The notes beneath the pieces are model-generated. The model saw only the letters and a program-made list of their open reading frames with translations, ran no database searches and was not told where the DNA came from. A stretch of DNA of 64,000 nt from Erodium maritimum (Eukaryota; Streptophyta; Magnoliopsida; Geraniales; Geraniaceae), in contig OY997592.1 in the NCBI GenBank assembly GCA_963921825.1, positions 28,747,730-28,811,729 on the forward strand, given 5' to 3'. Each line of letters starts with the position of its first letter. The first letter of the stretch is position 1. Positions 24,269 through 33,959 of this stretch are shown piece after piece. The translations under genes were made by a program, and so were the position numbers.

Positions 24269-24674
24269 ATGGTCGGCATAGCAGCACACCCCTGGAGCCA
24301 CGAGGAAGAGATGGTTTTGGTCTTATGTTAGCTACACGATGCACGTTTGGGGCCAAATAACAGGTATTGGGCGGAAGTGTTCGCAAATTATGTCCAAAAT
24401 GCTTCGGCCGATGCCCCGCCGCGCACATAGAAGCAGTGCAGGGACCATTGGTACCAAATATCCTGGAAAATCACCGTTTCGAAGTTTGTTACCGTAAAGT
24501 AGTTCTGGCAGCCCAGCCGGGACGGAACAAAAATTTCTTCTGATCTGAAGCAGCGGACCGGTATGTTGCCCGGCATGCCACCACTTCACGAAATTCTCTC
24601 TTTGGGAGATCGTGAAAGATCAGCCGAAATTCCTCCAGTACAATCACGAATTATAAATAATGAACTTGTGATCT
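24269..24674 (+). pseudogene. Second Harbinger ORF1-like (SANT) relic, cut by hAT insertion
   Basis: The frame from ATG 24269 reads PWSHEEEMVLVLC, stop, LHDARLGPNNRYWAEVFANY, QCRDHWYQISWKITVSKFV, and in another frame FTKFSLWEIVKDQPKFLQYN. SANT-like trihelix, DHW and W.I.kdqPKF are the expected ORF1 blocks. It differs clearly from the ORF1 at 22886, so one Harbinger element carries two divergent ORF1-type relics. The hAT element inserted directly after it at 24675. Confidence 0.6.
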
Positions 24675-25150
24675 CAGTGGCAGAGTTAATGGGGGGCCAA
24701 GGGAGGCACGTGCCCCCCTCAACTTTCTCCAAATCTACGGTTCAAGTTAAATTTAAAAAAAAAATCAGTTACTTGTATAATTTTGCTCCACCTAAATAAT
24801 AGGATAAACATTCAGTTACTTAACCAACTCATATTTCCTTTTTCTATTTTTTTTATTTCCTAAACTAACAATATAACTATTCAGCACCTTGTATTGGTTT
24901 TTCTTTTCTACTTCCTAATTAACAATATAATATAACTAGTCAAAATACTTTAGCCGTGTATTGGTTTTGAGAATATTAGGCGTATATTTTTTTTATTTTT
25001 TTATTTTGTTTCCTAATTGTTTTCTACTTCTTCTTTTTTAATTTTCTAATTCTAATTAGTTTAGGAAAGCTTTATTCTTATTTAAGGCTTTGTCTAAAGT
25101 TAGAGACTACATCAATTTAAGTTTTGAGATTAGTTCTTTACAAAATTACA

Positions 25151-25777
25151 ATGGTCATAGAGAAATATTTCAAGAGAAAATCCGAGTCCATCAATTCTGA
25201 CGAGAAGAAGGAGAAATATGCAAGATTAGATGTCGGTCTTTCTGATAAAAGTGACAAAGCGGTGCCAGCAAAATTAGAAATCAATTATGAAAGTCTTGAA
25301 ACAAATCCGGGGAAAAGACCGTCTATTCTAGATTATCTTCCTAATATTCGAGATCAAGTACGAATGGAATATATACAAAGGGGTCCCTGTCAATCACATC
25401 AGCACGAATTTCCATTAACACAATATAGAAATAAAGCAAGGAAGTTCAATCGCGAATGGTTTAAGAAGTACTCGAACTGGCTAGATTATAACATATCAAA
25501 CGACACTGCTTATTGTTTGTGTTGCTATCTTTTTAGACCATGTGTTGGAAAGCAATCAGGTGGAGAATCATTTGTTGGTAAAGGATTTCCTAATTGGAAG
25601 AAGAGTGAAATTTTGCACGGTCATGTTGGAGGTCATGATAGTGCTCACAATCAAGCTTTCGGAGATATGGAAGCTTTGAGGAATCCGAAGCAACATATTG
25701 AGAATATAATATTGAGGAGAACAGAACAAGCTCGTGATGAGTATCGCACTCGTTTGACTGCTTCAGTAGACTGTATT
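25151..25777 (+). pseudogene. hAT transposase N-terminal half (TTF-type zinc finger, DUF4371-like)
   Basis: An open frame from ATG 25151 reads IEKYFKRKSES, then ILDYLPNIRDQVRMEYIQRG, KFNREWFKKYSNWLDYNI, AYCLCCYLFRP, HNQAFGDMEAL and RTRLTASVDCI. This is the TTF-type zinc-finger start of the ZMYM-like hAT transposase family common in plants. The reading frame is intact until the gypsy LTR begins at 25778. The next ~250 residues of the family, including the catalytic core, are missing from the window. Confidence 0.85.
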
Positions 25778-27560
25778 TGTAATAACCACTTCTGGTCAAC
25801 GTCAGTCAAACCTGCGAAAAACAGGAAAATTTAAAATTTTTGAGACAAACGCGTAACTTAACCTAAATTGACACCGAGGGTCATACCGGACTTAAGTTGA
25901 CCCCATTATCAACCAAAATGAGTTCCAGGGGACTCAGGGCAACTTTTTGATCAATTTGGGAAATGTTGACTTTTCGTTGGAAAAGTCAACCGAGCGACAT
26001 TTTGGTCCATTCGAGGACCTTTTGGGATCCAAAAGCTTAGCCGTCGTCGAAGCGGTCTTAGTTGAGTCGTTTCCTTGTAGCCCGCCAAGTTTCGTAATTT
26101 CTTGGAAAAAGTGCCCGTTCAGGGCCCGAAACGTCCGATTTTCGCGAAACTGATTGGAAAATATCAACTAGATATTTTCCAAACGGTGTGGGACCCACCT
26201 TGACACTTGTCAATTATATGGTGGTGTTAGTTTTGGGGGGAAAGTGTGGTTGTTATAGGTGGCCGAACATAGGGTAAAAAGAAGGGAAAATAGGTTTAGT
26301 TGTTAGTTGATTTAATTTAGAGAGAAGAAGAGAGTTAGAGAGAGAAGAAGAAGGAGAAGAAGAGAGAAGAATTGAAAGCTAGGGTTGGGAGATTATTCAA
26401 CCATTGGATCGATTCAAAGCAAAGAGCAAACCTCTTCCCCTCGTCTTCCTCGTCGGTAAGACCTAAACCGATCGTCGTTTCGTTTATTTTTCAAAAGCTA
26501 GGGTTTGGTTATAAACTATGAGTTAGGATGGTAATGAGGTTGGGGGTTAGTGGGAGACGTTTTAGAGGTGGTTGGAGGCGTTGTTGGAAGTTTTCCGGTG
26601 ACCGGAGACTCGGGAGGAGCTCCGGCCACCGTGGGTGGTGGTCGGCCGTCCATGAGGTGGCTGGCCGGAGTTGGAACCAGCCACCACATGGTGGCCGAGC
26701 CCCTCCCCTTTAACCCCAGGGCACGGCCAAGTGGGTTGGGTGGGGCCCACGTGCTCGGTTGCTCGGGTTTTAACGTGCGGGTAGTTTAAAACGTTCCCCG
26801 GACCATTTATCCTAAATCGATTCGAAATTTGGAATTAAATTGGAGAAGTTGTAATTAACGGGTTTTGGAAACTTTAAACGTTAATTAATTGACTTAGAAG
26901 TCGGAATTCAATTCCGTCAAGTGCGTTGGGTTCCTTGAAATATTCTAAGACCGTAGAAACGAAAACGGGGGCTTTTGGAGCCCCGGAAGGCAATTAACAA
27001 AACCCGGGCAGATTCGCCATGTCGGGCGAATCGGGCCTTTACGGGTCCTTTATCGACAATGTCGAGTAATTGGGAAGTTTGGGAGTGATCGACATCGTCG
27101 GGGTTACGTTTGGGCGTTAAGTATATTAATTTTCGGTTTATTCGTACTAGTTTAAAAGTACTTTGAAATTGTGCTCTTTTAGATCGTGCTGCGGACCAAG
27201 GCAAAGGGAAGCTCGGCGAGTGACTGGGTCTACTTTGGGTTTTTTTGGAGCGCTTTTGGATTTATATACGAGGTAGGGAAAAGTAGCCGGATCTCGGCCC
27301 TGATTAGGGAAAGTTAATAGTAGAATTGCATGTGGCACCGGGGTGTTGTGGGTTGAGTAGATTTATTTAAATATTAGAAAATCATGATACGGGATCGTAG
27401 CGTTTAAGAGAAAAGCATGTGACACTTAGTAGTGTCGTAGGAACAGAGAACTTAGCGATAATTGAATTACTGGAGGAATATGACCATGCCCGGAGGTTGT
27501 TTGTGAAACTAGTGATCTTAGGACTATTGGAGGCATCGAGTATGCTGGAGGTTGTTGTGC

Positions 27561-27716
27561 GTTATTTATTGTTGAGTTTGGGTGGCCTTGAGAGCCCGTG
27601 TTATTTATTGTTGAGTTTGGGTGGCCTTGAGAGCCCGTGTTATTTATTGTTGAGTTTGGGTGGCCTTGAGAGCCCGTGTTATTTATTGTGGAGTTTGGGT
27701 GGCCTTGAGAGCCCGT
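27561..27716. repeat. 39-bp tandem repeat x4 in gypsy LTR
   Basis: Four consecutive copies of a 39-base unit (GTTATTTATTGTTGAGTTTG then GGTGGCCTTGAGAGCCCGT), almost identical. LTR B holds the reverse-complement relatives near 15860-16230. Confidence 0.9.
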
Positions 27717-27789
27717 GTATTTAAATTGGTGTCTTGGGTGGCCATGAGTGCCCGTGTCTTACTGTTGATGTTTTGGGGTGGCCGTGAGT

Positions 27790-27970
27790 GCCGTGGGGTT
27801 GTTGAACCCGAGTCTTGACCGTTGGTGTGTCTTGAGTGGCAGTGAGTGCCGTGGGGTTGTTGAACCCGAGTCTTGACCGTTGGTGTGTCTTGAGTGGCAG
27901 TGAGTGCCTGTGGGGTTGTTGAACCCGAGTCTTTATTGTTGAGGTGTCTTGAGTGGCCTTGAGTGCCTGT
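27790..27970. repeat. 58-bp tandem repeat x3 in gypsy LTR
   Basis: About three copies of a 58-base unit containing GTGGGGTTGTTGAACCCGAG and GTGTCTTGAGTGGCAGTGAG. Boundaries are approximate. Confidence 0.8.
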
Positions 27971-28019
27971 GTGTTTGAACTTGCCTGTGATTGTGATTAT
28001 GGTTACCTGAAGTTGTGAG

Positions 28020-28211
28020 TTCGAAAGGTCGACAGCCTGATCCGACTTAGTGTCGATGAATTGCGAGTTCGAAAGGTCGACAACCTGATCCGACTTAGTG
28101 TCGATGAATTGCGAGTTCGAAAGGTCGACAACCTGATCCGACTTAGTGTCGATGAATTGCGAGTTCGAAAGGTCGCCAGCCTGATCCGACTTCGTGTCGA
28201 GGAATTGCGAT
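28020..28211. repeat. 48-bp tandem repeat x4 in gypsy LTR
   Basis: Four consecutive 48-base units beginning TTCGAAAGGTCGACARCCTG. The last copy is the most diverged. Confidence 0.88.
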
Positions 28212-28795
28212 AGGTCGAACCCTGACCTGATTGAGATTGGTTACTGAGCAGCTGGTGTGCGATCCTTTGTGATCTTGTTTGGCGTTGTGTAGTTTTTCTG
28301 TCGTGTCCTTGGAGGAGGTCGTCGATAGTTGTGTCGGGTCTACATTGTGTTATCGAGTGTTGAGTCTGTTGAGGAAAGTAACGGGTTGTGGGTCAGCTGG
28401 GTACTTGAGTTGGGGACTGTAGTCCCGGTGTTGGGTTTGGTTTTAGTGTTACTGGCTTTATCTACTAATTATTCCATAGTCAGTCTGTTATCCGTGGAGG
28501 TGAGCGAACGCTCACCCCTAGCTGCTTTTCCTACAGGTACTGATCACCGGACGGACTAGGTTAGCTCTTGAAGTTCATGGAGCTTGGAGCGGAGTCTGGT
28601 CTTTACTTTTGTTGAGTCTAGTGACGGATGTTGTACCTTGTCCACTCGTTGGGACGTTTTTGTATTGTAAATACTATTATTATTTTTGGTAACTAAATGG
28701 AAATATAAGAGTTTTATTCAAAACAAGTTTTAAGTGTTCATGTTTTAAATGTTCGCGTCCCGAGTTCGGTTCACTGAAATTGGGGCGTGACAGCT

Positions 28796-28807
28796 TGGTA
28801 TCAGAGC
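28796..28807 (+). other. Gypsy primer binding site (initiator tRNA-Met type)
   Basis: TGGTATCAGAGC lies three bases after the LTR end and matches the usual primer binding site complementary to the 3' end of initiator tRNA-Met in plant LTR elements. It fixes the orientation as plus. Confidence 0.88.
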
Positions 28808-29539
28808 TCGAGGTTTCAAACCTCGGACTGTCTGTCAATTAGGTGGGAGAGTCGAGTCAGTGTAGACCCGTCATGTCCTGAGTCTTGTTTTTGTTTGTGC
28901 GTATGTTACAGTATTTTGTTGCTGGCATACTGATTGTGTGTGATTGCGTGAACTGTTTTTAAACTGTCGCGGGTCGACTCAGGAGCGCTCCTATAGTCGA
29001 ACGTGACGGTGTTGATGTCAAGTCGGTACAACGTGGTTCGAGGACGCCTGGACCGGGTTGTAACTACGTGATGTCAAGGAATGAAGTTTTAAAATGAAAG
29101 GGTGGAAATTTCAAAATTGTTGGCCCTGTTGTCGTGTTTTGAACTTGATTGGCCCTGTGGGCGTGTGTTTGATTTTGGTTGGCCCGGTGGGCAAGGTTCG
29201 ACTTTGGTTGACCTGGTGAGCGGGGGTCGTGTGGTTGTGCTGTTATTCGGCCGTGTTGGCTTTTACGATTTAGGTCGGTCCTGAGTTGTCGTATGTGCGT
29301 TGTTTCGTTGTGTGGGTTGGTTTGTCGTCGCTTGTGTGGTGCACGTCGGTGCGGTCTCGTTGAGGTCTCGTTTATTAATACTATACTTAAAGTATGTTTG
29401 GCTTGAGCGGTGTGGCGCTTTAGTGATAAGCACGCTAGTGTAAGCGTAGACCGGGTGAACGTTAGTGTTTTTGAACTGTTGTCTTTATTTGAGTTCGCAA
29501 ACTGAACGTTTGCGTGTATCCGTGCAGAGGATACTGATT

Positions 29540-31009
29540 ATGGCTCGCGGTAGACGCGGACGAGCAGCAGGAACACGGGGTCGGGCACCCACGCGAGGCC
29601 GGCGGGGACGGTCAGCGGGGGCACCGGGGAGGGTGCCAACCGTTGAGCCCGCCAACTACGCGGAGGCGCAGGGCACTCCTGTCGGAGAAGATAGGAGAAG
29701 TGACGCGGGGCCGTCTACAGGCACCCCCAGTGTTCCGCCAGTCGCGGACCCTCCAGTGATGACTTCCCTGGATGAGCTAACCAGGATGGTCCAGAGTCTG
29801 GTGGCGATCATCGCCAGCCGAGAGTCTGCTTTACCAGCACCAGAGGCAGCCGCGGTCCCGGTGAGGGCCGTTCAGACAGAGGATCATACCTCCCGAGCAC
29901 TACTAGATTTCTTGAAGCTCGGGATACCTACTTTTGTCGGGGAGCCAAACCCCGACCTAGGCGAGAGGTGGCTAGAGCAGGTCACTTGAGACTTGGACAC
30001 ATCGGGTGTCGAGGATGGCCGTCGCAGGGTGTCCTTCGCTGCCCATCAGCTGAGAGACAGCGCCTACCACTGGTGGTGGCGTGTGAAGGACACGGTCGGA
30101 TACGACTACAACATCTTCCAGGAGGTGTTCATGGCACAGTACTTTCCCGAGTCGGCTCGGCTGGAGCGACATCGGCAGTTCTTAGACCTGGAGCAAGGAG
30201 GGTTGACGGTAGCAGAATACGAGGCCAGATTCACGGCCTTGGCCAGATTCGCACCGGAGATGGTGACTTCCGAGCTGAACCGGTGCCTGCGGTTTCAGGG
30301 GGGACTTAGACCGGTGATTCGGGACAAGGTCCTCGCCTTGAGACTGCGGAAGTATACAGACCTCGTGGACACCGCAGCGACGGTGGAGCAGGGGATCCGG
30401 GATGCGATCAGGACCCGCGAGGTTCGACATCGGCCGACCAGCTTTACAGTTCCGTCAGACTCACGAGACTCGCGGAGGCAGAGGACCACAGGGTTCTTCC
30501 GACCACCGCCTCATCAGGGTGGATCGAGACAGCATGGGTCAGTAACGTCGGTGGGACCAGTCTCCTCAGAGAGGAGGCCGGTATGCTATCACTGCGGTCA
30601 GCCAGGCCATTTACAGCGAGATTGCCCGGCGAAGGGAGGGCCCGCAGCCTTACCAGCGACTAGCCGGACAGGCTAGGGCTCGGGGTCGAGAGTCGACGGG
30701 ACCAGCTGTTTCCGGTGCGGCCGGATGGGACACACTATGGCATGGTGCCGCGAGCAGTTGGGAGAGACATCAGCGCAGCGACCGCATCAGTCGCAGACAG
30801 TACAGTCGCCCAGGGGTCGCCCGCGACAGAGTCAGCAGCAGAGGTCGTCACAGCCTTCTACGAGCGCACTGATTCCGAGACAGCAGCAGAGTCATGGGTA
30901 TTCAGCAGCCAGTGCGCCGGGTCAGAGGCAGCAGGCCTCGCAGGGGAGAGTCTATGCAGTCACCGACTCCAGAGTCCCGGGACCTAGCACGTACCGCGAG
31001 ACCATCTAG
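29540..31009 (+). pseudogene. Gypsy gag with two zinc knuckles, in-frame stops
   Basis: From ATG 29540 the frame begins MARGRRGRAAGTRGRAP, a basic RGR-rich start. It is followed by a retrotransposon gag domain (WLEQVT, stop, VSFAAHQLRDSAYHWWWRVK, FMAQYFPESARLERHRQFLD), a CYHCGQPGHLQRDC knuckle and a second knuckle CFRCGRMGHTMAWC. The whole stays in one frame, broken by TGA 29987-29989, TAG 30674-30676 and TAG 31007-31009. Most of the domain is otherwise well preserved, so the stops look recent. The stop between the knuckles is not at a usual gag-pol boundary. Confidence 0.88.
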
Positions 31010-32169
31010 GGTACGTGTTTATTGTATCATTTATGGGCTTTATTCTTGTTTGATACCGGGGCGTCGCACTCTTTTATTTTGTCGGGTTGTGCTGAGAGGT
31101 TGGGGTTGAGCTTAGAGCCGTTGAGTCCACCCCTATGCCTGGACACCCCAGTTGGGGGTGGTGCATCGTTGACTAGAGTATGTCGTGCTTGCGAGATTAG
31201 AGTCGCAGACTGTCCTTGCCCTGGTGATCTTCTCGTGTTGGGGATGACTACTTTTGATGTGATCTTGGGAATGGATTGGTTGTCGAGGTACCGAGCCAAT
31301 ATCGATTGCTACAAGCGACGAGTGACAGTGACAGTGGGTGGCACGAAGGTGACGTGTGTTCTGGGGAGTAAGAGTGGGGTCCTCCTGTCGGCGTTGTCCG
31401 CAGAGGAGGAAGTACCGGCTGTGCAGAGCCGAGAGTTACCGAGAGTGGTATGCGAGTTCCCCGAGGTCTTCCTTGAGGAGTTGAGCGGGTTACCACCGGT
31501 TCGTGAGGTGGAGTTCGGGATTGACCTAGTGCCGGGAACGGCGGCGATATCGATGGCGCCTTACAGGTTTGCGCCGGCAGAGTTGACTGAGCTGAAGCGT
31601 CAGCTAGAGGAGCTTCAGCAGAAGGGGTTTATCCGTCCGAGTGCATCGCCGTGGGGAGCACCAGCACTCTTCGTGAAGAAAAAGAGTGGAGAGCTACGGA
31701 TGTGTATAGATTACCGGAAGCTGAACCGGGTTACGGTGAAGAACCGATACCCGGTGCCGAGGATCGATGACTTGTTCGACCAGTTGAGAGGGGCGACCTA
31801 CTTCTCGAAGATCGATCTGCGATCCGGTTATTATCAGTTGCGAGTCTGTGAGGGGGACGTCGCAAAGACTGCATTGCGGACACGCTATGGGCACTACGAG
31901 TTCCTAGTGATGCCATTCGGGCTGACGAACGCATCTGCAGCGTTCATGGACCTGATGAACAGCATCTTCCGGCCGTACTTAGATCAGTTTGTGGTGGTGT
32001 TCGTGGACGACATCCTGATCTATTCGCAGAACGAGGCGGCACATAAGTCACATCTGAGGGCTGTTTTGACACTACTGCGCGAGCATCAACTATATGCCAA
32101 CCGGGAGAAGTGCGAGTTCTGGCTCTCCGAGGTGAGATTCCTCGGCCACATCGTGTCCCGTGACGGTAT
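31010..32169 (+). pseudogene. Gypsy pol: protease and partial reverse transcriptase
   Basis: In the same frame as gag. The aspartic protease motif [11 protein letters not shown] and [12 protein letters not shown] come first, then the reverse transcriptase with [55 protein letters not shown] and the catalytic FVDDILIYS. The frame is uninterrupted from 31022 to 32169, where HIVSRDGI is cut by the copia LTR. The thumb, RNase H and integrase are missing. Confidence 0.9.
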
Positions 32170-33855
32170 TGTTGGGTCTCGAGGTAGGGTTGGAGATGAA
32201 CCAACTCGCAGCGGAAAATCAATGAAAACCAAGAGACGATTAAACCATGAAACAACTAACAAAGAATGGATTCACAAGAGAAAAATTCAGCACTATTTCT
32301 TACCAAAACAAGAACACCGGTTAACGAATGATTGGCTTAAGTCTCCAAGACGCCTACGTATCCACATGGGAATCAAAGCCATGTAGTTCTTCTCTTTTAG
32401 GACTCAAGAACACAAAAATGGAGGTGGAAACTAGCCAAACCCGAAATGGCCATGGAAGAGGGAGAGAAAATGTGTTTCCTATTTTTGTCTTGTGTTTGTT
32501 ATGTTGAAAAAAGATGACTTAAACATAACAAAACTCATACTTGTCCAACTAAAGGCATGGGACAAGTATGGTGTCAAGTAAGGTGTAAATAGGACAAAGT
32601 ATGGCAAGACAAGATTGGGTTAGGTGGTGAATCACCAACACCTTAATCCTTGTCTTGCTTACTTAGTACTAATTAATCAAGACTTGATTAATTAGTTCCA
32701 TGGGCCTTGGTTGCATGGGCCTTTCATGGGCCTCTTGCAACATGGCCCGTGGCCATTTCCAACGAGGTCCCGTGATTCGCTCATCGCCTCCATGCCTTCC
32801 ATACCGGAAATGTCCAACATTATCCGACGCGATCAATCCCAAGACTCCAAGCCTTGTCTCGATCCGTAAAGTCCTATTCACTTACGGGCACATGACCCAA
32901 AACCCAGTTTTGGTCATGTCCCGAGACAACTCCTTTTTGGCCATTCTCCATAAATGTGTCAATGAGTTTCATCCTCCGGTGTGACCCTTAGGTTTATGCA
33001 TGTCAATAGATTAATGTAAAATCCCATTTTACTTGATCCTATTTAAGTGGAAACTAACGAGACTTTAGTATTGCCTAACACTACATAACGAATCGACCCT
33101 GTCGATTCTAACCTTTCCGTCGTCCCTGTATTATCCTTTTATCTCCGATATCCTGATTGAGATAAGGCATAGAGCCGTCATCCTTATTATTCTCAATCAT
33201 CGTTCCTTGATATGTGAGATGACTGAAGATATTATACCGAGTATCATGTGCATGGCCATGCTATTCTTTCAGTCACTCTCGATCAAGCGGCCGAGAACCG
33301 ATATCTTTCCCTTACCTCAGTATGAGGGATAAATCCCTTAGCCGCCTTTCGTGTCACTCATGTAGCCCGTCACCAAGCCAATCTTGGCCGTTATGGAAGA
33401 CTTGTTACGGACAACGTTAGGCTCAGGTCAAACTCAGTTGTTGACTACATAGCGATCACAAAGACTCCTTGGTCTAAGGATACATGACAAGCTACAACAC
33501 TGAATATGTTCATGACTTAATCTATGGCACATATTTAGGGCGGGTCGTCCAATATCATGTCCCACATGATATCTATGATCAGACTCCGGAATCCCATTCC
33601 AATGACTAACAGAACGTAAGCCATAAAGAGCCATCTTTCATACTAGTCGCTTCTAGTGAAGCTTTGTTGACTAGGGACCCATAGAGTGTGATCTATCTCG
33701 ATCTATGGTTCTATTCGCATGGTGGGCATAGATCAGAGCACACATCGATATATTACTCCAACACATAAGTAATATAAAGCCGCTTTAATTTTATTGCTAA
33801 CGATGATATATACATTTGGACATTTAGGATTGAACTACGGGCACTAAGACTAACA
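32170..33855 (-). repeat. 3' LTR of the copia element, complete
   Basis: 1686 bases, from TGTTGGGTCTCGAGGTAGGG to GCACTAAGACTAACA on the plus strand (TGTTAGTCTTAGTGC...CCCAACA in element orientation). It is nearly identical along its length to the solo LTR at 48256-49942. Short ORFs inside (for example 32700-32984) repeat in both copies and are not genes. Confidence 0.92.
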
Positions 33856-33871
33856 ATCTCCCACTTGCCCT
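33856..33871 (-). other. Copia polypurine tract
   Basis: Read on the minus strand, GGGCAAGTGGGAGAT immediately precedes the LTR start TGTTAG. This purine-rich CAAGTGGGAGAT sequence is the usual plus-strand priming site of plant copia elements and confirms the minus orientation. Confidence 0.8.
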
Positions 33872-33959
33872 AGTTCCAATCTAAACTCCAATATGTCCCC
33901 ATCGACTTTACATGTCTAACATGTTCAGGCAGTGACACTACCTTAGTCAAAGGGTTGGC

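Larger units (their letters stand above)
25778..28792 (+). repeat. 5' LTR of the gypsy element, mosaic of two LTR subfamilies
   Basis: Runs from TGTAATAACCACTTCTGG to AATTGGGGCGTGACA, 3015 bases. The first half, to about 27190, matches the solo LTRs A and 60606-63356. From about 27280 to the end it matches LTR B instead. It contains three tandem arrays, listed separately. The 5' flank GTATT (25773-25777) is hAT sequence; the matching right flank has been lost. Confidence 0.88.
25778..32169 (+). mobile_element. Ty3/gypsy retrotransposon, 3'-truncated within the reverse transcriptase
   Basis: A 3.0-kb 5' LTR is followed by a primer binding site, gag and part of pol. At 32169 the reverse-transcriptase frame stops abruptly at the start of a copia LTR. 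RNase H, integrase and the 3' LTR are missing. The reverse transcriptase ([38 protein letters not shown]) is of the gypsy type and looks like the Tekay/Del chromovirus branch, but no chromodomain can be checked because the 3' part is lost. Confidence 0.9.

Noticed and set aside
31694-32255. Minus-strand ORFs opposite gypsy pol
   Set aside because: Shadows of the well-supported reverse transcriptase on the plus strand.
32700-33634. ORFs repeated near 48755-49721
   Set aside because: They recur because both are copies of the same copia LTR; not genes.
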